Below are positions 22,601-33,972 of a DNA stretch of 64,000 bases, in pieces; position 1 is the stretch's first letter; each line of letters opens with the position of its first letter. Source of the DNA: Gordonia mangrovi. Its GTDB lineage: Bacteria > Actinomycetota > Actinomycetes > Mycobacteriales > Mycobacteriaceae. The stretch lies in contig NZ_CP102850.1 of assembly GCF_024734075.1 (NCBI RefSeq), forward strand, positions 1,426,001-1,490,000. The letters run 5' to 3'. The position numbers and the translations under genes were made by a program. A model generated the notes under the pieces. The model was not told the DNA's origin and did no database searches. It saw only the letters and a program-made list of their open reading frames with translations.

Positions 22601-25600
22601 CAACTCCCACACGGACACGTCGAAGATGGCGGGCGTCTTGTGCACAATCACATCCGACTCGTCCACCGGGTACCCCGACTGCATCCAGTCGAGGCGGTTG
22701 ACGATGCCGGCATGGGGCACCACCACGGCTTTCGGCGTGCCGGTGGAACCGGAGGTGAACAGCACGTAGGCGGGGTGTTGTGGCCGCAATGGGGCACGCC
22801 GGTCACTGTCGGTCACCGTCGAGTCCGGCCAGTCACTGCACGGATCGGCGGGGTCGACGACGCGGGTCGGCAGGTCGGCCGGCAGATGGCGGTCTTCGCG
22901 GGTGAAGGCGACGACCGGGCGCACCGCACGCAGCATGGTGTCGATGCGTTGTGCCGGCCAGGACGGATCCACGGGCACATAGGCGCCGCCTGCGGCAACG
23001 GTGGCATGCACGGCGACCAGCATGTCCAGTGAGCGTTCCACCACCACCGCGACCGTGTGTTCGGGTGCGACACCGGCGGCGATCAACATCCGCGCGGTGC
23101 GTGCGACGCGAGCGGCGAAGTCGGCGAAGGTGACGGTGTCGGTCTCCGTCACCACGGCGACCGCGTCGGGGGTGCGGTCTGCCGCGATCGGCAGCAGGTC
23201 GGCGAGGGTGCGGCCCGGATGACTGACCCCGAGAATCGGTGCGGGCGCCGGGGTCTGGCCCCACTCGGCAATCATCCGATGGCGGCCTGCCACGTCCGGG
23301 CCTGCCGTCCGGTGCACCGCTCGGGTCGGCTGGACGGGCAACTCCGACAGCACGGCACGGAACTGTTCGGCCACCTGCGACACCGTCGCCCCGTCGAAGA
23401 GATCGGTGGCGTAGGTCCAGCGGATCCGCACCGGACGGTCGGGTGTCGTGGCATCGGCGGGCAGATCGACCGTGGCGTGCAGGTCGAAGCGCGCCACCGG
23501 CAGCTCGGCGTCGATCAGGGTGGCGCCGGCGATCTCGGGAGCCGGGTCCCCGACGGCGAGCATCACCTGAAAGAGCGGATGGTGGGAGCCAGAGCGGTCG
23601 GGTTCGTATTGTGCGGCCAGTTCGTCGAATGGCACCTCACCGTTCGCGATGGCGGCGACGTCGACGTCGCGGATCTGACGCAGGAGTTCTGCGGCGGAGA
23701 CGGATTCGTCGATGCGGGTGCGCAGCACCACGGTCTCGACGAACATGCCGATGAGGTCGTCGAGTTCGGCGGCACCCCGTCCCGAAACCGGGGTGCCGAT
23801 GGTGATGTCGGCGGTACCGCTGAACCGTGCGAGGGTCACCGCGAGCGCGGCATGCAGTACGTGGAACAGTGACGCCTGCCGACTGCGCGCGAAGTCGTCG
23901 GCCGCACCGATCAGTTCGGGATCGAGGTGGGTGTCGAGAGTGGCGCCGCGATGTGTGGGATGTACCGGGCGGGGCCGGTCGGTGGGCAGCGGCAGCGGCC
24001 CGGGCGCATCGGTGAGCACCCCGCGCCAGTACTCGCGCAGACGGTGCAGCGACGGGTGGGCGGGATGCGCGTCGTCACCGAGCAGCTGCGCCTGCCAGAG
24101 CGCGAAGTCGGCGTACTGGACGGGCAGGGCGGGTGCGGTGTCCGCACCGGTGTAGGCGGCGAGCAGGTCGCGCAGCAGTGGCCCGAACGACCACCCGTCC
24201 GCGGCGATGTGATGCAACACCAGCACCAGCACCGTCAAGTCGGCATCGGTACGCAGCAGCCGGACCCGCACCGGGATTCGGGTAGAGAGGTCGAATCCCT
24301 CGGCCGCGATCGATGTGATGGTCGCGCCGAGTTCGGTTTCGGAGACCACACGATCGTCGTCGAGGCCGCCGGCGACATCGGCCACGGCGTCGTCGGCAGG
24401 CAGCACCAGCTGCCGCGGCACACCGCCGTCGTCGGGATAGACGGTGCGTAGCACCTCGTGCCGCTCGATGACCTGCCGCAGTGCCGCGCGCAGTGTGTCG
24501 GGATCGGGGGTGTCGGCCAGCCGGACGGCCACGGGCAGGTTGTAGAGACCGGTTCCCGGGGCGAATTGTTCCATCAGCCACATCCGGTGCTGCGACCGCG
24601 ACAGCGGCAGCACCTCCGGACGTGTCAGCGCTCCGATGGCGGGGCGATCGGCCACCGGTGCCGACTCCACCCAGCGGGCGAGATCGGCGATGACCGGTGC
24701 CTCGAACACCGCCCGCACCGGCACGTCGCGACCCAGCCGACGGCCGACCTGTGCCGAGAACCGCGTCGCGAGCAGGGAGTTGCCGCCGAGGCCGAAGAAC
24801 GAGTCGTCGCGGCCGATCGGCTGGTCGTCGGCGGTGCGGCCGTCGAGCAGGTCGGTGAGGATGTCGACGAGGACGTGTTCGGTCGGGGTCGCCGGCGCGG
24901 CGTAGGGCGTCGCGGCGCGCTCCGGCACCGGTAACCGGGAACGGTCCAGCTTTCCGTGTACACCCAGCGGCAACTCGTCGAGAATCATCACCGCGGCCGG
25001 CACCATGTAGCCGGGCAGCACCGCGCGTGCGCGTGCCAGGACCTCGTCGGGATCGACGGATACACCGGGGCGGGGCACCAGGTAGGCGACCAGGGTGTCG
25101 CCGTGATGGACGGCCACGGCTGCGCCGCTGACGTCGGTGTCGTGGATGAGTGCTTGTTCGATCTCGCCGAGTTCGATGCGCTGACCGCGGATCTTCACCT
25201 GGAAGTCGTTGCGGCCCAGATATTCCAGTTCGCCGTCGGTATTCACACGCACCAGGTCACCGGTGCGGTACATCCGCCGGCCCACATCCCGCGGGTCGGC
25301 CACGAACCGTTCGGCGGTGAGGTCGGCGCGCCCCTGGTAGCCGGTCGCCAACTGCGGTCCGGCCAGGTAGAGCTCGCCGGTGACCCCGGCCGGCACCGGA
25401 TGCAGCCGGCGGTCGAGCACCAGGGCGTCGGAACCGGCGACCGGCCGGCCGATCGGGACGGTCACCGAGGCGGCCTCGTCGGCATGCCAACGGTGTTCGG
25501 TGATGCCGACGGCGGCCTCGGTGGGTCCGTAGAGGTTCACCACGCGGACGCCGAGCTCGGTGGCGGCGCGTCGGGCCGTGGCCGGGCGCAACGCCTCGCC

Positions 25601-28600
25601 GATGCACAGGACGGTGTCGAGCGTCGCATGATCGGCGACGGTGCCGTCGGCGCGCGAGTCGAGGTAGGCCTCCAACAGCGATGGCACGAAGTGGGCCGCG
25701 GTCACACCGGCCCGCTCGCACACCACGCCCAGGTAGCCCGCGTCCCGGTGCCCGCCGGCTGCCGCGAGGGCGAGTCGCGCACCGGAGACCAGCGGCCAGA
25801 ACAGTTCCCACACCGACAGATCGAAGGTGATGGGTGTCTTGAGCAGCACCGTGTCGGTGGCCCCGATGGGATACGCGGAGCGTTTCCATCGCAGTTGGGT
25901 CGCGATCGCGCCGTGTGAGACGGCGACTCCCTTGGGTGTGCCGGTCGACCCGGAGGTGTGGATGACGTAGGCGGTGTTGTCGGCGCGCAGCGGGCGGCGG
26001 CGCTCGGCGTCGGTGACGGGGTGACCGGCGAATCGGTCGACCTCGGCGATGCGTAGATCGACCAGCGAGGCGGCCGATGTGGTGAGGTGTGGGAGGTCGG
26101 CGTCGGTGAGGATCACTGCCGGCGAGGTGGATTCGATGATCCGCGCGGTGCGCTCGATCGGTGCGTCCGGGTCGATCGGCACGTAGGCGCCACCCGCACG
26201 CAGCACGGCGAGGATCGCCTCCACCATGCGCGGCGAGCGCGCCATCGCCACCACCACCCGGCTTTCTGGTCCCACCCTGGCATCGATCAGCAGGCGGGCG
26301 AGTCGGTTGGTGCGGCATGCCGTGGCCCGATACGTGGATTCGACCACGGTGTCGGCGGTTTCGCTCCAGATCGCGATCGCGTCGGGCGACCGATCCGCCG
26401 CGGCGTCGAGCAGATCGGGCAGCGTTTGCACACCGGATTCGGCGCGCGCCCCGATGAGCACCCCGGCACTGCCCGCACCGGCGGAGAGACCGGGGGCGGT
26501 GAGATCTGGGGCGGCGAGATCACCGATGGCCCGGCTCGGGTCGGCGACGGCAGCCTCCACGATGGCGGTCCACAGGTCGTGCCAGCGTGACACGGTGGAC
26601 TCATCGTAGAGGTCGCGGTCGAAATCCCACAGCACGGACATTCCGGTGTCGGTCTCGGTGATCGTCAGGTGCAGTTCGGATTTGGCCATGCCGGCCGATT
26701 GTTCGATGACCTCGACCTCGAGGTCGTCGAGGGTCAGGTGGGTGGGCGCCATGTTCTGATAGGAGAAGCCGACTTGGAACAGCGGATGGTGCGCCGCCGA
26801 GCGCACCGGGTTGATCAGGTCGACGAGTCGGTCGAACGGGATGTCGGCGCGGTCGAACGCATCCAGGTCGGTGTCGCGGACGGCGGTGAGCACGGTCCGG
26901 AAATCGTCGCCGGGATGCAACCGGGTGCGCAGCACCAGGGTTCCGACGAACATGCCGACCAGATCGACCAGACTCCGGTGGCCACGCCCCGCGACCGGGG
27001 TGCCGACCGCGATGTCGTCACTGCCGGACAACCGCGCCAGCGTCACCGCAAGAGCCGTGTGCGCCACCATGAACGGTGTCGTCCCGGTGGACTCGGCCAC
27101 CGACCGCAGACCTGATACCACGGTCGGTGACAGTTCGGTACGCACCTCGCCGCAGTGTCCGCGCAGGGCGGCCGGGCGGGGGCGGTCGGTGGGTAGCTCG
27201 AGTCGTTCCGGCAGTCCGTCGAGCTGGTGTTGCCAGTAGGCGAGTTGCCGCGCGATCGTGGACGCCGGGTCGGACTCGCTGCCCATCAGGACGTGATGCC
27301 AGCGGGTGTAGTCGCGGTAGGTCACCGGTAGCGGTTGCCAGCCGGGTTGCTCCCCGAGACGGCGGTTCCGGTAGGCCACCGCCAGATCCCGGGCCAGTGG
27401 CGCGGTCGAGGACCCGTCGGCGCTGATGTGGTGCACCACGCAGAGCACCACGTGGTCGTCGTCGGCCACCCGCAGGAGGTGCGCGCGGATCGGTGGCGTC
27501 GCGCTCACGTCGAATCCGGCCGCGGCGAGTTCGACGAGCGTGGCCGACAGTTCGGATTCCGGGACACTGCGGATGTCACCGGTCAGCTCGAGGGTCACGT
27601 CGGCGACGTCGAGGACTTCCTGGATCGGGCCGTCGGGTGTGTCCGGGTACACCGTGCGCAGCGGTTCGTGCCGGTCGAGCAGGTCGGTCACGGCGGCGGT
27701 GAGCGCCGCCACGTCGAGTGGCCCACGCAGCCGCAGGGCGATCGGGATGTTGTACATCGCCGAGTCGGGGTCGAACTGGTTCAGGACCCACATGCGGTGC
27801 TGCGCAGGCGACAGCGGGGTGGCGCGGCCATCGGCGGGCACCGGGCGCAGCTGTGGGCCGTCGTCACCACCCGGCTGTTGATCGAGCCGCAGTCCGAGTG
27901 CCGCGACCGTCGGGGACTCGAAGATCCAGCGCACCGGGACGGTGGTGGCCAGGCGGTCGTTGATCGCGGCCACCACCTGGGTGGCGATCAGCGAGTTGCC
28001 GCCCAGCGCGAAGAAGTCGTCGTTGCGCCCCACCTCACCGACGTCGAGGATCTCGGCGAAGACCTCCGCCGCAAGCCGCTCCGCATCCGTCTCGGGTCGC
28101 ACGTAGTCGGCGGCGTCGAACCTCGGCGCGGGCAGCGCGGCGCGATCCAGTTTGCCGGAGGTGGTCAGCGGGATCGTCGTCACCGTGACCAGGGCGGCCG
28201 GCACCATGTGCGCCGGGAGACGACGGCGCAGCGTGGTGGTGACCTCGTCGTGGGCGACGTCGCCGGTCAGGTAGCCCACCAGCATCGGCGCGCCGGCGTC
28301 ACCGCGCACGTCGCAGGCGGCGAAGTCGACCCCGGGCACCGCGGCCAGGGCGGCTTCGACCTCACCGAGTTCGATGCGGAATCCACGGATCTTGACCTGC
28401 CGGTCCGCTCGGCCCCGATAGTCGAGTTCGCCGTCGGCGGTCCAGCGCGCGAGGTCGCCGGTCCGGTACATCCTGGCGCCGGGACCGCCATACGGGTCGG
28501 CCACGAATCGGCCTGCGGTCAGCGCGTTTCGGCGGTGGTAGCCGAGTGCCACCCCGACTCCGCCGAGGTAGAGTTCGCCGGTCGAACCGATCGGGACCGG

Positions 28601-31000
28601 CCGCAGCCGGCGGTCGAGGATCACCGCGGTGGTTCCGGTGATCGGCCGGCCGATCGTCACGGGTTCGCAGCCGCGCATGGGCCCGGCCAGTGCGGCCATC
28701 ACGGTGGTCTCGGTGGGGCCGTAGGCGTTGAACATCCGGCGCCCGACCGCCCACTGCCGGACCAGTTCCGGCGGGCAGGCCTCCCCGCCCACGATGACGG
28801 TGTGCAGGTCGTCGAGGTCGGTGTCCGGAACCGACGCCAGGGCGGCCGGAGTGATGAAGGCGTGGGTGACCCGCGATCCGCGCAGCAGTGCGGCCAGTTC
28901 CGCGCCGCCGTACACGTCGGTGGACGCGATCACCATGGTGGCGCCGGAGGCGAAGGCGAGCAGCAGTTCGAGGATCGATGCGTCGAAGCTCGGGGACGCG
29001 AAATGCAGTGTGACTGCGCCCGGTCCGACCTCGTAGCGCCGGTTCTGCTCGGCCGCCAGCGACGACAGTCCGCGGTGGGACACCAGCACACCCTTGGGCC
29101 GGCCGGTCGATCCCGAGGTGTAGATGAGGTAGGCGGGATCGTCGACACGCAGCGGCCGGAGGCGGTCGGCATCGGTGATCGGCTCCGGAGAAGCGGCCCG
29201 GTGCCGGTCCAGGATCTCCGGCGAGTAGCAGCGGTGCCAGCGGGTCGTACCGCTCGTCTCCGGGAGCGCATCGTCGTGCCCGGGTGCGGTGATGCCGTGG
29301 TCGGCAGCGCTGTCGGCGAGCAGGAAGCGGATACGGTCGGCGGGCGACTCGGGATCGATCGGGAGGAACGCAGCGCCGGCCGCGAGCACGGCGAGTTCGG
29401 TGACCACCGACAACGGACTGCGTGGCAGCACGACGGCGACCAGGCTGCCCGGGCCAACCCCGCGGTCGATGAGGACGCGGGCGAACCGGTTGACCCTGGC
29501 GCCGAGTTCGGCGTAGGTGAGGTCGGTGTCGCCGGAGATGAGGGCGGTCATCGCCGCGTGCCGGTCGGTGACCGCGGCGAACAGGTCGGGCAACGTGACA
29601 GATGTGGCGGCGGCCGGCCCTGCGGCCGGGATCAGCCGGGCGCGTTCGTCGTCGGTGAAGGAGTCGAGGGCCAGCGCGCGCCGGTCTCCCGGTGCATCGA
29701 CCAGTTGCGCCAGCACCCGCAGGAAACGCCGGTGGTGGTCGCGCAGAGTGTCCGGCGGATATGCCGCGGCGTTGCCCTCCAACTCGATTCGCGTCGACCC
29801 GGTGCCGGTGTAGATGGTGAACGACAGATCTTCCACCGGCCCGGTGGTGAGGATGTAGCTGCGGCCCGTGCACTCGCCCAGCCGCGTCTCGGATCGGAAG
29901 GTCATCACGTTGACCGCGGGCCCGAAGAAGCCGCGTCCGACGTCGGCGGTGGCCGGACGCGCGGCGGCGCCGTCGGTCATGTCGCGGCGCATGTCCTCGA
30001 AGCGGTACCGCTGCCGCCGCAGTGCCCCACTCATCTCTGCGGTCACGCCGGCGACGAGTTCGGCGACGGTGGTCTCGGCGGTGATCCGGCTGCGGATCGG
30101 GACCACGTTGCTCACCATGCCGCCCGATCGGCGCAGCAGGGCATTGGTGCGCGCGGACACCGGCAGGCTCAGGACCACGTCGTCGGCGCCGGTGCCCTGG
30201 GCGAGGAACAATGCGGCCGCGGCGGTGACCAGGGAGGGCAGCGCCGTGCCGAAGGCGCTGGCGCGTTCGGCGAGCCGGTCGCTCAGGACGGGGTCGAGGG
30301 CATCTCCGCAGGTGTGGGTGCGCGGGGTGACGGCTGGGTCGGGGTCGGCCAGTCGCACCGGTTCGGGCAGGTCGCGCAGCGATTGCGACCAGTACTCGCG
30401 ATCACGCTCATACCGAGCCGACTCGCGGTAGGCCAGGTCGTCGGCGTGCAGGTCGGCGATGCTCCCGGCGCGGCTCGGCGGGACGGGCAGGCCGGCCACG
30501 CGCGCGGTGTAGACCTCGGCCGCACGGTGGGAGAACGTTGCCGCACCGTAGCCGTCCAGAACGATGTGATGCACACGCGTGTACCAGAAATGGCGATCGT
30601 CGGCGATCCGGATCGTCGCCGACTCGATGAGCCGATCCGCCAGCAGATCCACTGGGCGGCGGAACTCCGCGTCCATCCAGGCGCGCGCGTCGGCCTCGGG
30701 GTCAGCGCGGCCGCGGAAGTCCAGATGAAGCATCTCATCGCGCAGCGAGTCATCGAACATCTGCTGCGGCACCCCGTCCGGTGTGGTGCCGGGCACCAGT
30801 CGCATCATGCCGACGTGCAGGTCGCGGGCCACCTGGCGGCCCACCTCGGTCAGCAGTGCCCGGTCCAGGTCGCCGCGGACATCAACGTACTGCGCGATGT
30901 TCAGCGGGACGTCGGGGACGAGCTGCTGGGCGAACCACATACTGCGCTGGGCCGCCGAGAGGGGCACCACATGCTCGGCCGGCGATTGATCGATCACCAT
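13676..31000 (-). CDS. giant non-ribosomal peptide synthetase, (C-A-T)x5-C
   Basis: One 5,774-residue protein with sixteen domains. Condensation HHxxxDG motifs: C1 HHIVLDG (~residue 143), C2 HHISADG (~1190), C3 HHIAADG (~2263), C4 HHVAADG (~3338), C5 HHISADG (~4407), C6 HHLGVDG (~5452), all intact. Adenylation A3 motifs (TSGSTGxPK): ~625, ~1680, ~2746, ~3822, ~4884. Carrier serines: GGNSL ~999, ~2073, ~3143, GGDSL ~4214, GGNSL ~5260. No epimerisation, methylation or thioesterase domain is visible. C1 has no carrier before it and resembles starter C domains of the EntF kind ([19 protein letters not shown]), so an acyl or aryl group is taken from elsewhere. C6 ends the protein, so the chain must pass to another protein, most simply the A-T-TE at 35844-38396. 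By alignment to PheA, A3 reads DVWHVSLVDK, a serine-type code; the others are not assigned. ATG 31000 follows an in-frame GTG. Confidence 0.95.
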   Translation of the reverse strand: MVIDQSPAEHVVPLSAAQRSMWFAQQLVPDVPLNIAQYVDVRGDLDRALLTEVGRQVARDLHVGMMRLVPGTTPDGVPQQMFDDSLRDEMLHLDFRGRADPEADARAWMDAEFRRPVDLLADRLIESATIRIADDRHFWYTRVHHIVLDGYGAATFSHRAAEVYTARVAGLPVPPSRAGSIADLHADDLAYRESARYERDREYWSQSLRDLPEPVRLADPDPAVTPRTHTCGDALDPVLSDRLAERASAFGTALPSLVTAAAALFLAQGTGADDVVLSLPVSARTNALLRRSGGMVSNVVPIRSRITAETTVAELVAGVTAEMSGALRRQRYRFEDMRRDMTDGAAARPATADVGRGFFGPAVNVMTFRSETRLGECTGRSYILTTGPVEDLSFTIYTGTGSTRIELEGNAAAYPPDTLRDHHRRFLRVLAQLVDAPGDRRALALDSFTDDERARLIPAAGPAAATSVTLPDLFAAVTDRHAAMTALISGDTDLTYAELGARVNRFARVLIDRGVGPGSLVAVVLPRSPLSVVTELAVLAAGAAFLPIDPESPADRIRFLLADSAADHGITAPGHDDALPETSGTTRWHRCYSPEILDRHRAASPEPITDADRLRPLRVDDPAYLIYTSGSTGRPKGVLVSHRGLSSLAAEQNRRYEVGPGAVTLHFASPSFDASILELLLAFASGATMVIASTDVYGGAELAALLRGSRVTHAFITPAALASVPDTDLDDLHTVIVGGEACPPELVRQWAVGRRMFNAYGPTETTVMAALAGPMRGCEPVTIGRPITGTTAVILDRRLRPVPIGSTGELYLGGVGVALGYHRRNALTAGRFVADPYGGPGARMYRTGDLARWTADGELDYRGRADRQVKIRGFRIELGEVEAALAAVPGVDFAACDVRGDAGAPMLVGYLTGDVAHDEVTTTLRRRLPAHMVPAALVTVTTIPLTTSGKLDRAALPAPRFDAADYVRPETDAERLAAEVFAEILDVGEVGRNDDFFALGGNSLIATQVVAAINDRLATTVPVRWIFESPTVAALGLRLDQQPGGDDGPQLRPVPADGRATPLSPAQHRMWVLNQFDPDSAMYNIPIALRLRGPLDVAALTAAVTDLLDRHEPLRTVYPDTPDGPIQEVLDVADVTLELTGDIRSVPESELSATLVELAAAGFDVSATPPIRAHLLRVADDDHVVLCVVHHISADGSSTAPLARDLAVAYRNRRLGEQPGWQPLPVTYRDYTRWHHVLMGSESDPASTIARQLAYWQHQLDGLPERLELPTDRPRPAALRGHCGEVRTELSPTVVSGLRSVAESTGTTPFMVAHTALAVTLARLSGSDDIAVGTPVAGRGHRSLVDLVGMFVGTLVLRTRLHPGDDFRTVLTAVRDTDLDAFDRADIPFDRLVDLINPVRSAAHHPLFQVGFSYQNMAPTHLTLDDLEVEVIEQSAGMAKSELHLTITETDTGMSVLWDFDRDLYDESTVSRWHDLWTAIVEAAVADPSRAIGDLAAPDLTAPGLSAGAGSAGVLIGARAESGVQTLPDLLDAAADRSPDAIAIWSETADTVVESTYRATACRTNRLARLLIDARVGPESRVVVAMARSPRMVEAILAVLRAGGAYVPIDPDAPIERTARIIESTSPAVILTDADLPHLTTSAASLVDLRIAEVDRFAGHPVTDAERRRPLRADNTAYVIHTSGSTGTPKGVAVSHGAIATQLRWKRSAYPIGATDTVLLKTPITFDLSVWELFWPLVSGARLALAAAGGHRDAGYLGVVCERAGVTAAHFVPSLLEAYLDSRADGTVADHATLDTVLCIGEALRPATARRAATELGVRVVNLYGPTEAAVGITEHRWHADEAASVTVPIGRPVAGSDALVLDRRLHPVPAGVTGELYLAGPQLATGYQGRADLTAERFVADPRDVGRRMYRTGDLVRVNTDGELEYLGRNDFQVKIRGQRIELGEIEQALIHDTDVSGAAVAVHHGDTLVAYLVPRPGVSVDPDEVLARARAVLPGYMVPAAVMILDELPLGVHGKLDRSRLPVPERAATPYAAPATPTEHVLVDILTDLLDGRTADDQPIGRDDSFFGLGGNSLLATRFSAQVGRRLGRDVPVRAVFEAPVIADLARWVESAPVADRPAIGALTRPEVLPLSRSQHRMWLMEQFAPGTGLYNLPVAVRLADTPDPDTLRAALRQVIERHEVLRTVYPDDGGVPRQLVLPADDAVADVAGGLDDDRVVSETELGATITSIAAEGFDLSTRIPVRVRLLRTDADLTVLVLVLHHIAADGWSFGPLLRDLLAAYTGADTAPALPVQYADFALWQAQLLGDDAHPAHPSLHRLREYWRGVLTDAPGPLPLPTDRPRPVHPTHRGATLDTHLDPELIGAADDFARSRQASLFHVLHAALAVTLARFSGTADITIGTPVSGRGAAELDDLIGMFVETVVLRTRIDESVSAAELLRQIRDVDVAAIANGEVPFDELAAQYEPDRSGSHHPLFQVMLAVGDPAPEIAGATLIDAELPVARFDLHATVDLPADATTPDRPVRIRWTYATDLFDGATVSQVAEQFRAVLSELPVQPTRAVHRTAGPDVAGRHRMIAEWGQTPAPAPILGVSHPGRTLADLLPIAADRTPDAVAVVTETDTVTFADFAARVARTARMLIAAGVAPEHTVAVVVERSLDMLVAVHATVAAGGAYVPVDPSWPAQRIDTMLRAVRPVVAFTREDRHLPADLPTRVVDPADPCSDWPDSTVTDSDRRAPLRPQHPAYVLFTSGSTGTPKAVVVPHAGIVNRLDWMQSGYPVDESDVIVHKTPAIFDVSVWELFWGLATGARTVLAPADAHRDPYRIAELLRDHAVTVVHFVPAMLDTFLAALPADARFPALRHVVTSGEALGSPAAAELLRRTPGRLHNLYGPTEAAVDITAATVRADEIADRPVPIGRPVPGGQVYVLDRYLRPVPSGVTGELYLGGIQLARGYHGRGDLTAARFVASPWAHGARLYRTGDLVRWRTTDHAASPVLEYLGRTDFQVKIRGQRVELGEIETVLAAHPAVAAAVVVVHPDRRLGEQLVGHVVAHTEADPIDERLLRAHLREMLPEHMVPAHIVVSDAFPLGTGGKVDRRALPAPTRSAAPARSRGPQTAAERVVVAVFTEILGVEVGVDDDFFESGGNSLAATRIVAGVAQRLGVQVPVRAVFDGRTAAAVAAAADALGPNTPGPNAAALRPRPAELPLSAAQRQMVVHNRIHPDSAAYRIVAPARVPQAIDGAALRAALADVLDRHEILRTVYPDGSAGQGPTQRVLEPGPGQIADLVRIVDGPLPAGASVEESLMAAGLAEPVDLSTDLPLRLLLRPVDSDATSIVLVVHHVAADGWSLRILARDLAEAYTARCAGHAPQWSPLPLQYADHVLRTGRRLGSADDETSLLAEHLRHWREVLADAPALSVPEADADAEPAATAAVQRLALDTVTWQRIAELATRHRTTSFAVLHAALAVTLTRSGAGRDVVIGTPTAGRWESDVAESVGMFVSMVALRSVVDETGDFAAVVGQSREQIVAALEHSAIDVEQVVEDLGLSRGDGRHPLIQVTFTVDGDDHPAAAGEALVPQRLDVPMARFDLEFTAVTDARGERVLELVYRPDVYRADTAAALLARFATAVDALTTHPGAALHTVELLTSRERRALDAAAGPAAVAPRLLSDILDTPGHRLLGCDPCASDSALREFDDAELRCATEALADRLRIAGAGPEAVVAVYLSRSVRFYIAVRAVAATGAAFVPIDPRQPDDRVAFMLDDSGARIVVTTTGERNECAAGLWDGVGEVIDLDAEPAAVQRPAHRPPQQSARRHVDQLAYLIYTSGSTGRPKAVAVTHRGLSAFAAEQRRYGAGGDSRVLHSASPGFDAAILELLLAADAGATSVIAPADVYGAGELTDFLHEHAVTHAFLTPGALDTIEMPGDDTGARDPLPRLEVLIVGGDACAPDTANRWIAVGKKFFNAYGPTESTIMATAAGPLPPVSGTAVPIGREITGTTVGVLTSTLTRCAPGVTGELYVAGQGLARGYHGRPGLTALTFVADPDGPPGSRRYRTGDLVRQVPDDDGALTLIHQGRRDFQIKIRGHRVELGEVEAALRSHPGVGAAVAVGRPGPGGGLALVAYVTVDETGAFDRGSLQAHLRSRLPAYAVPASITELDALPLTAAGKIDRRALPEPRFEVVAQVAPATPDEEMVAGAFAEVLGVARIGVLDNFFEVGGDSLSATRAVSRLRAATGRDLAVRDLFDAPTVRELVHRIGRAETGNTPLLGALPRPAQIPLSPAQQRMWFLNRFDPSAATENIPIILRLTGTLEHKAFEAALADLVGRHEALRTRYPADTEGHPHQVVLSPADVPVKLAPQLVAAAALPDVVRAVMRTEFDVTAEPPVRADLFSVQRTDGAVTDHVFALVLHHISADGLSLVGLATELSDAYRARLSGAAPDVEPLTVQYADFAIWQQALLADTGGRAATELAFWQAQLADAPPVIDLPTDRPRPARRNGVGARIDVDLDADLHARMLAFAQRHSASAFMVAHTALAVLLGRIGANRDVVIGTPVAGRDDERLERVVGMFVNMLALRTEIPAHATGTEALAIARATDLAAFSHTTLPFDRVVDGLELTRTAARHPVFQVALSFQNIGRLAIDLPDLSIEAIDDDNGLAEFDLHLTLGERWNGATPAGLSAQLSYATELFDDSTARDLTRRFIAVLDGLLTHPERAVGDLDILDDAERRSATAAALPTEPAEFDLAAQFARQVCRTPDARAVSWGACHLTYRQFHTRVAAVAAELVRRGVGPEDRVAIALPRGLDQLTAMFAVVTVGGAYVPVDATVGAQRAQLIVASADPAVVIADDGTATFDRPVLTITEVTRERARAEGRCGRVRPLRPDNPAYVLFTSGSTGRPKGVAASYAAVAEQLRWMQQTHALDDTDAVMIKTAAGFDLSVWEYWWALLSGARVVIADPGVERDGRALGDAMERSGVTVLPTVPSALSMMIDGERFPASVRTVLCIGEELPAAVVRRASALSSAEIHNLYGPTEATVSVTAHRVDAGAESDRIPIGRAQPSVALRILDARLHPVAPGVAGELYLGGIQLARGYHGDPMRTASSFVADPFTGERMYRTGDLVRYNTSGELEYLGRTDHQLKVHGFRIEPGEIEAALRRCAEVDDAVVVTAGDHHDLRLVGFVVGTAAVDDVPRQLRDLLPAYMIPEIHHLESLPYTPNGKIDRQALPQPPRPRREYVAPCTPVQAAVVRVVQTVTGAERVGVSDNFFGVGGNSLSATRVAAGLEADLGVAVPVRALFESADLAELSDAVAELVERGVDDDTALGRVRIEGAVAPIAPAQRRIFAAVADGVGADWNVPFALRLSGEMDLAALRAALLDVLDRHEALRTTYRDDAEPELLVADVDDLRGMLERDLDPVPVDAAEVTRVVDAIAWSPLEFDGVAPLRVRLLRLDEHTHVLVVVAHHLGVDGQSMSLLIRDMVVAFAARSSGATPDLPEPGVRYRDYAQWQRRVLGAPGTPSSQGRRQLDYWTARFADRRDGVRPRLRTDRPRPEQWDPAGEGIEFAVSPSVHAALDDLAKTRSVALFSLLQATFAVVLAELSGDPDVHVATANANRPQPELAGVVGNFSEDLPMRLDVDDRRTIGKVVADVHDQLIGGLRHPDVSTPDLVAALGIPYTPGEHPLFPATLIVQPAPEAGVDAELDLGAVRVSREPIGRVVAKHEMEITMLERRDDGAAAGLTGTLMYPVALFDRTTAESVVAGFGSVLAQLAARGIDVSVAELRSLLQ

Positions 31001-31108
31001 CACTCACGCATCACGTTGTCGGGGACATTGTCCGAGCACCTCTGCACGCCGATGACAGCCGTCCGGCAGTGAGCGGGTGGCGTCCTGACCTAGCGTTCCG
31101 CGTCAGCA

Positions 31109-31146
31109 TTTGGTTAGGGTAACCTACAGAGCAAAGGCTAACCTAA
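31109..31146. promoter_or_regulatory. two abutting IdeR/DtxR iron boxes in the divergent NRPS / ABC-exporter promoter region
   Basis: Against the consensus TTAGGTTAGGCTAACCTAA, bases 31109-31127 match at 16 of 19 and bases 31128-31146 at 14 of 19. The two 19-mers are directly adjacent. They lie 109 bases before the NRPS start and ~130 before the exporter ATPase start, so one iron-loaded repressor array could silence both directions. The rest of 31001-31278 holds no other element that I recognise. Confidence 0.8.
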
Positions 31147-31278
31147 CCGGCATCCGACCGACCGAACGCCGTGGTTCGTCCATCGTCAACGAGTGCGCGG
31201 TTCATGGCCCCTATGGACCTTGCTACGTTGACCAACGAGAGAGGCACTGTCGAGAGTAGCGGGATGGGTGAGAATACA

Positions 31279-32292
31279 ATGGGCGTCCGTCCTCGTAATG
31301 CCCAGGGCCACAATGTCTCCACGTCAGTTGTGGATCCGGCGGTCACGGTTCGTGACCTGCACAAGTCGTTCGAATCGGTCCATGCGCTCAACGGGGTGAC
31401 CTTCGACGTCCCACGCGGCGGCGTGCTGGGCATCCTCGGTCCCAACGGTGCCGGGAAGACCACGCTGGTGGACGTGCTGTGCACGCTGATCGCGCCCGAT
31501 TCCGGTTCGGCCGAGGTGTGTGGGCACGATCTGGTCGATGACCCCGCCGGTGTCCGCAACGTCATCTCGATGACCGGACAGTATGCGGCGCTCGACGAAA
31601 CCCTCGGTGGCCGAGACAATCTCGTGTTCTTCGGCCGAATGCTCGGACTACGCCGCGGCGCGGCACGCGAGCGCGCCGACTACCTACTGGAACGGTTCGG
31701 GTTGACCGACGCCGCCAAGCGCCCCGTGTACGCATACTCCGGCGGTATGCGTCGACGCCTCGACATCGCCTGCGGGCTGGTGACCCGACCGTCGGTGATG
31801 TTCCTCGACGAGCCGACGACCGGCCTCGATCCACGCAGTCGGCAGGCGGTGTGGTCGTTGGTCGAGACCCTGCGCGCCGACGGGATCACCACACTGCTCA
31901 CCACGCAGTACCTCGAAGAGGCCGATCTGCTCAGCGACAACATCATCGTGATGGACCGTGGCCGGGTCGTCGCCGAGGGCAGCGCCGACTCACTGAAGCA
32001 TCAGGTCGGCGGCACCTACTGCGAGGCGATCCTGCGCAATCCCAACCAGAGCACAACGCTCGTTGTGGCCATCACCCGGGAACTCGGTGCCGCACACCGC
32101 GCTTCGGTGTCAGACAACGGTGCGGTGACACTCGCGGCGCCCGACGGGGTCCAGACCATGGAACAGGTGATCACCCTCGCACGCACTGCTGGTGTGGGCC
32201 TCGTCGATGTGGGCTTGCGTAAACCGACCCTCGACGACGTGTTCCTGACGCTGACCGGATCGACCGCTGATCAGGTCGGTGTCGGCCGATGA
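31279..32292 (+). CDS. ABC exporter ATP-binding protein, DrrA (daunorubicin-resistance) family
   Basis: A complete nucleotide-binding domain: Walker A GPNGAGKTT, Q-loop MTGQYAALDE, signature YSGGMRRRLDIA, Walker B VMFLDEPTTGLDPRSR and switch LLTTQYLEEAD. The ~100-residue C-terminal extension (CEAILRNPNQ, then LVDVGLRKPTLDDVFLTLTG) is typical of DrrA-type drug, lipid and peptide exporters. It pairs with the two permeases that follow and overlaps the first by ATGA. I chose ATG 31279 because GGTGAG lies 6 bases upstream and the iron boxes then fall ~130 bases before it; in-frame starts at 31264 and earlier exist. Divergent to the NRPS, so export of its product is the obvious role. Confidence 0.9.
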   Translation: MGVRPRNAQGHNVSTSVVDPAVTVRDLHKSFESVHALNGVTFDVPRGGVLGILGPNGAGKTTLVDVLCTLIAPDSGSAEVCGHDLVDDPAGVRNVISMTGQYAALDETLGGRDNLVFFGRMLGLRRGAARERADYLLERFGLTDAAKRPVYAYSGGMRRRLDIACGLVTRPSVMFLDEPTTGLDPRSRQAVWSLVETLRADGITTLLTTQYLEEADLLSDNIIVMDRGRVVAEGSADSLKHQVGGTYCEAILRNPNQSTTLVVAITRELGAAHRASVSDNGAVTLAAPDGVQTMEQVITLARTAGVGLVDVGLRKPTLDDVFLTLTGSTADQVGVGR

Positions 32293-33113
32293 CGGCACCG
32301 CTTCCGGTCGTGTGGCCGGACCGATCCGACCCGGATGTGTTCGCCCGCGGTCCGGTGTTCTGGCGTCAATGGGTCACCGCGACGGGGCGCGCGGTTCGCT
32401 CGGCGCACTCCGAGGGCGAATTCGTGATCGCGGTGGTGATGCCGGTGGTGTTCGCGCTCGGCTTCTATCTGCCCCTGCGGCTGATCATGGCCGACCGGGG
32501 GATCGACTACGCGCAGTTCCTGATGCCGATCATCGTGCTGCAGGCCATCGCGTTCACCGCGGTCGCCGCGGCACAGCGCGCCACGTTGGACAAGTTGCGT
32601 GGGATGAGTCGTCGGCTGGCGTCGATGCCGGTCCGCCCGCTCGTGCCGTTGTGCGCCCGGATGAGCACCTCGATGATCCGATCGGTGATCTCGATGGCCG
32701 CGGCCCTGCTGTTCGGGGCCGTGCTGGGCTTCTCGTTCGACGGAGACCCTCTGGACACACTGGGCTTCGTCGCGTTCGCGCTCGCCCTGGGACTGGTCCT
32801 GGCGATCGGCGCCGATTCGTTGGGGTTGATCGCCCGAAGTCCGGAGGCCACCTCACAGTTGTTGGTGTTGCCGCAACTGGTGCTGGGTCTGCTGTCCACC
32901 GGCTTCGTCCCGGAGGACGCCTTCCCGGAGTGGGCGCAACCGTTCGCCCGCAATCAGCCCATCTCCCACTTCTCCGCGACCATGCGGGAACTCGCGGCCG
33001 GCGAGCCGACGATGCACACCGCGGCACCCGCGCTCGGCTGGCTCGTGGGTCTCGCGGTGGTCTTCGTCGGCGTGGCCCACTACACCCAGACCCATCGGCG
33101 GGCCCACGCATGA
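32289..33113 (+). CDS. ABC-2 type exporter permease, DrrB-like
   Basis: A 274-residue membrane protein with about six helices: residues ~43-68, 80-98, 125-148, 158-180, 185-205 and 245-265. The ABC-2 family segment GMSRRLASMPVRPLVPLCAR, a cytosolic coupling region before helix 3, is clear, as is FVPEDAFPEWAQPFARNQPISHF near the C-terminus. It overlaps the ATPase gene by four bases (ATGA) and the next permease by four bases. Together they form a tightly coupled three-gene exporter. Confidence 0.87.
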   Translation: MTAPLPVVWPDRSDPDVFARGPVFWRQWVTATGRAVRSAHSEGEFVIAVVMPVVFALGFYLPLRLIMADRGIDYAQFLMPIIVLQAIAFTAVAAAQRATLDKLRGMSRRLASMPVRPLVPLCARMSTSMIRSVISMAAALLFGAVLGFSFDGDPLDTLGFVAFALALGLVLAIGADSLGLIARSPEATSQLLVLPQLVLGLLSTGFVPEDAFPEWAQPFARNQPISHFSATMRELAAGEPTMHTAAPALGWLVGLAVVFVGVAHYTQTHRRAHA

Positions 33114-33967
33114 ACCACGCGACGCCCGCCGACATCGCCACGTCGACCACCGGGCCACTCCCCTTCCCGGAAGGCGACATGTGGGCACCGGAGCAGAGTG
33201 TGCTTGCCCTGATGCGCGGGGCCGGCCTGCAGGCGCAGCGAATCCTGGTGAAGTGGAGCAAGGATCCGGCGACGCTACTGCAATCACTGTTGTTCCCGGC
33301 ACTGATGGTGCTGTTGTTCTGGCTGGTGCTCGACCGCTCGGTCAGTGACCACTCCGGTACCTCGTACGCATTCGGAATGGTGCCGATGGTGGCTCTGATC
33401 GGCGCGATGTCGGGAGCCTCGATCAGCGGTCTCGGCCTGCGGCGCGAACGGACATCGGGCCTGCTGACCAGGATGTGGACCCTGCCGGTCCACCGGGCCG
33501 CCGCGATGACGGGCCGACTCGCCGCCGAGGCGGTGCGGGTGGTGGTCACCGTGAGCTTCATCCTGCTCGTCGGCACCACCATCGGTTTCCGCATCGAGAC
33601 CGGAGTCCTCGGATATCTCGGCATCCTGGGTGTGGCAACCGCTTTCGGATTGTCGTTCTCGATGATGGTGACCGCGCTGGCGTTGCTCTCGCGCGACTCC
33701 CACATCGTCGAATGGGTGGCGATCGGCACCAATCTGGCCATGTTCTTCAACACCGGCTTTGTCCCCGCCGACGCCTACCCCGGTTGGCTGCGCCCGATCG
33801 TCGAATATCAGCCGCTCAGTTGCGGGGTGGAGGCCATCAAGGCGATGGCGACCGGCGGAGCACTGCTGCAGCCGCTGATGCTGACCTCGGCCTGGTCGGC
33901 CGCGGTGCTGGTGGTGTTCACCGGTCCCGCCCTGATCGGCTACCGGCGGGCAGCGCTACGTGGGTGA
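33110..33967 (+). CDS. ABC-2 type exporter permease, DrrC-like
   Basis: A 285-residue second permease with the same plan as its neighbour: a polar ~45-residue N-terminus, then helices near residues 62-80, 90-108, 140-160, 170-192, 198-218 and 255-275. The coupling motif RERTSGLLTRMWTLPVHRAA and the late loop FVPADAYPGWLRPIVEYQPLS match the first permease's FVPEDAFPEW region, so the two are paralogues forming a heterodimeric channel. Start ATG 33110 overlaps the previous stop (ATGA). The gene ends 5 bases before the convergent glycosyltransferase. Confidence 0.87.
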   Translation: MNHATPADIATSTTGPLPFPEGDMWAPEQSVLALMRGAGLQAQRILVKWSKDPATLLQSLLFPALMVLLFWLVLDRSVSDHSGTSYAFGMVPMVALIGAMSGASISGLGLRRERTSGLLTRMWTLPVHRAAAMTGRLAAEAVRVVVTVSFILLVGTTIGFRIETGVLGYLGILGVATAFGLSFSMMVTALALLSRDSHIVEWVAIGTNLAMFFNTGFVPADAYPGWLRPIVEYQPLSCGVEAIKAMATGGALLQPLMLTSAWSAAVLVVFTGPALIGYRRAALRG

Positions 33968-33972
33968 GGTGT

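Noticed and set aside
13676..31000. Mycobactin, exochelin or heterobactin assignment for the NRPS
   Set aside because: No hydroxyornithine-type A-domain code, epimerisation domain, salicylate/catechol gene or ornithine hydroxylase is visible, and the domain order does not match those systems as I know them.
33968..33972. Terminator between the convergent exporter and glycosyltransferase genes
   Set aside because: Only 5 bases separate the stop codons and I see no clear hairpin there.
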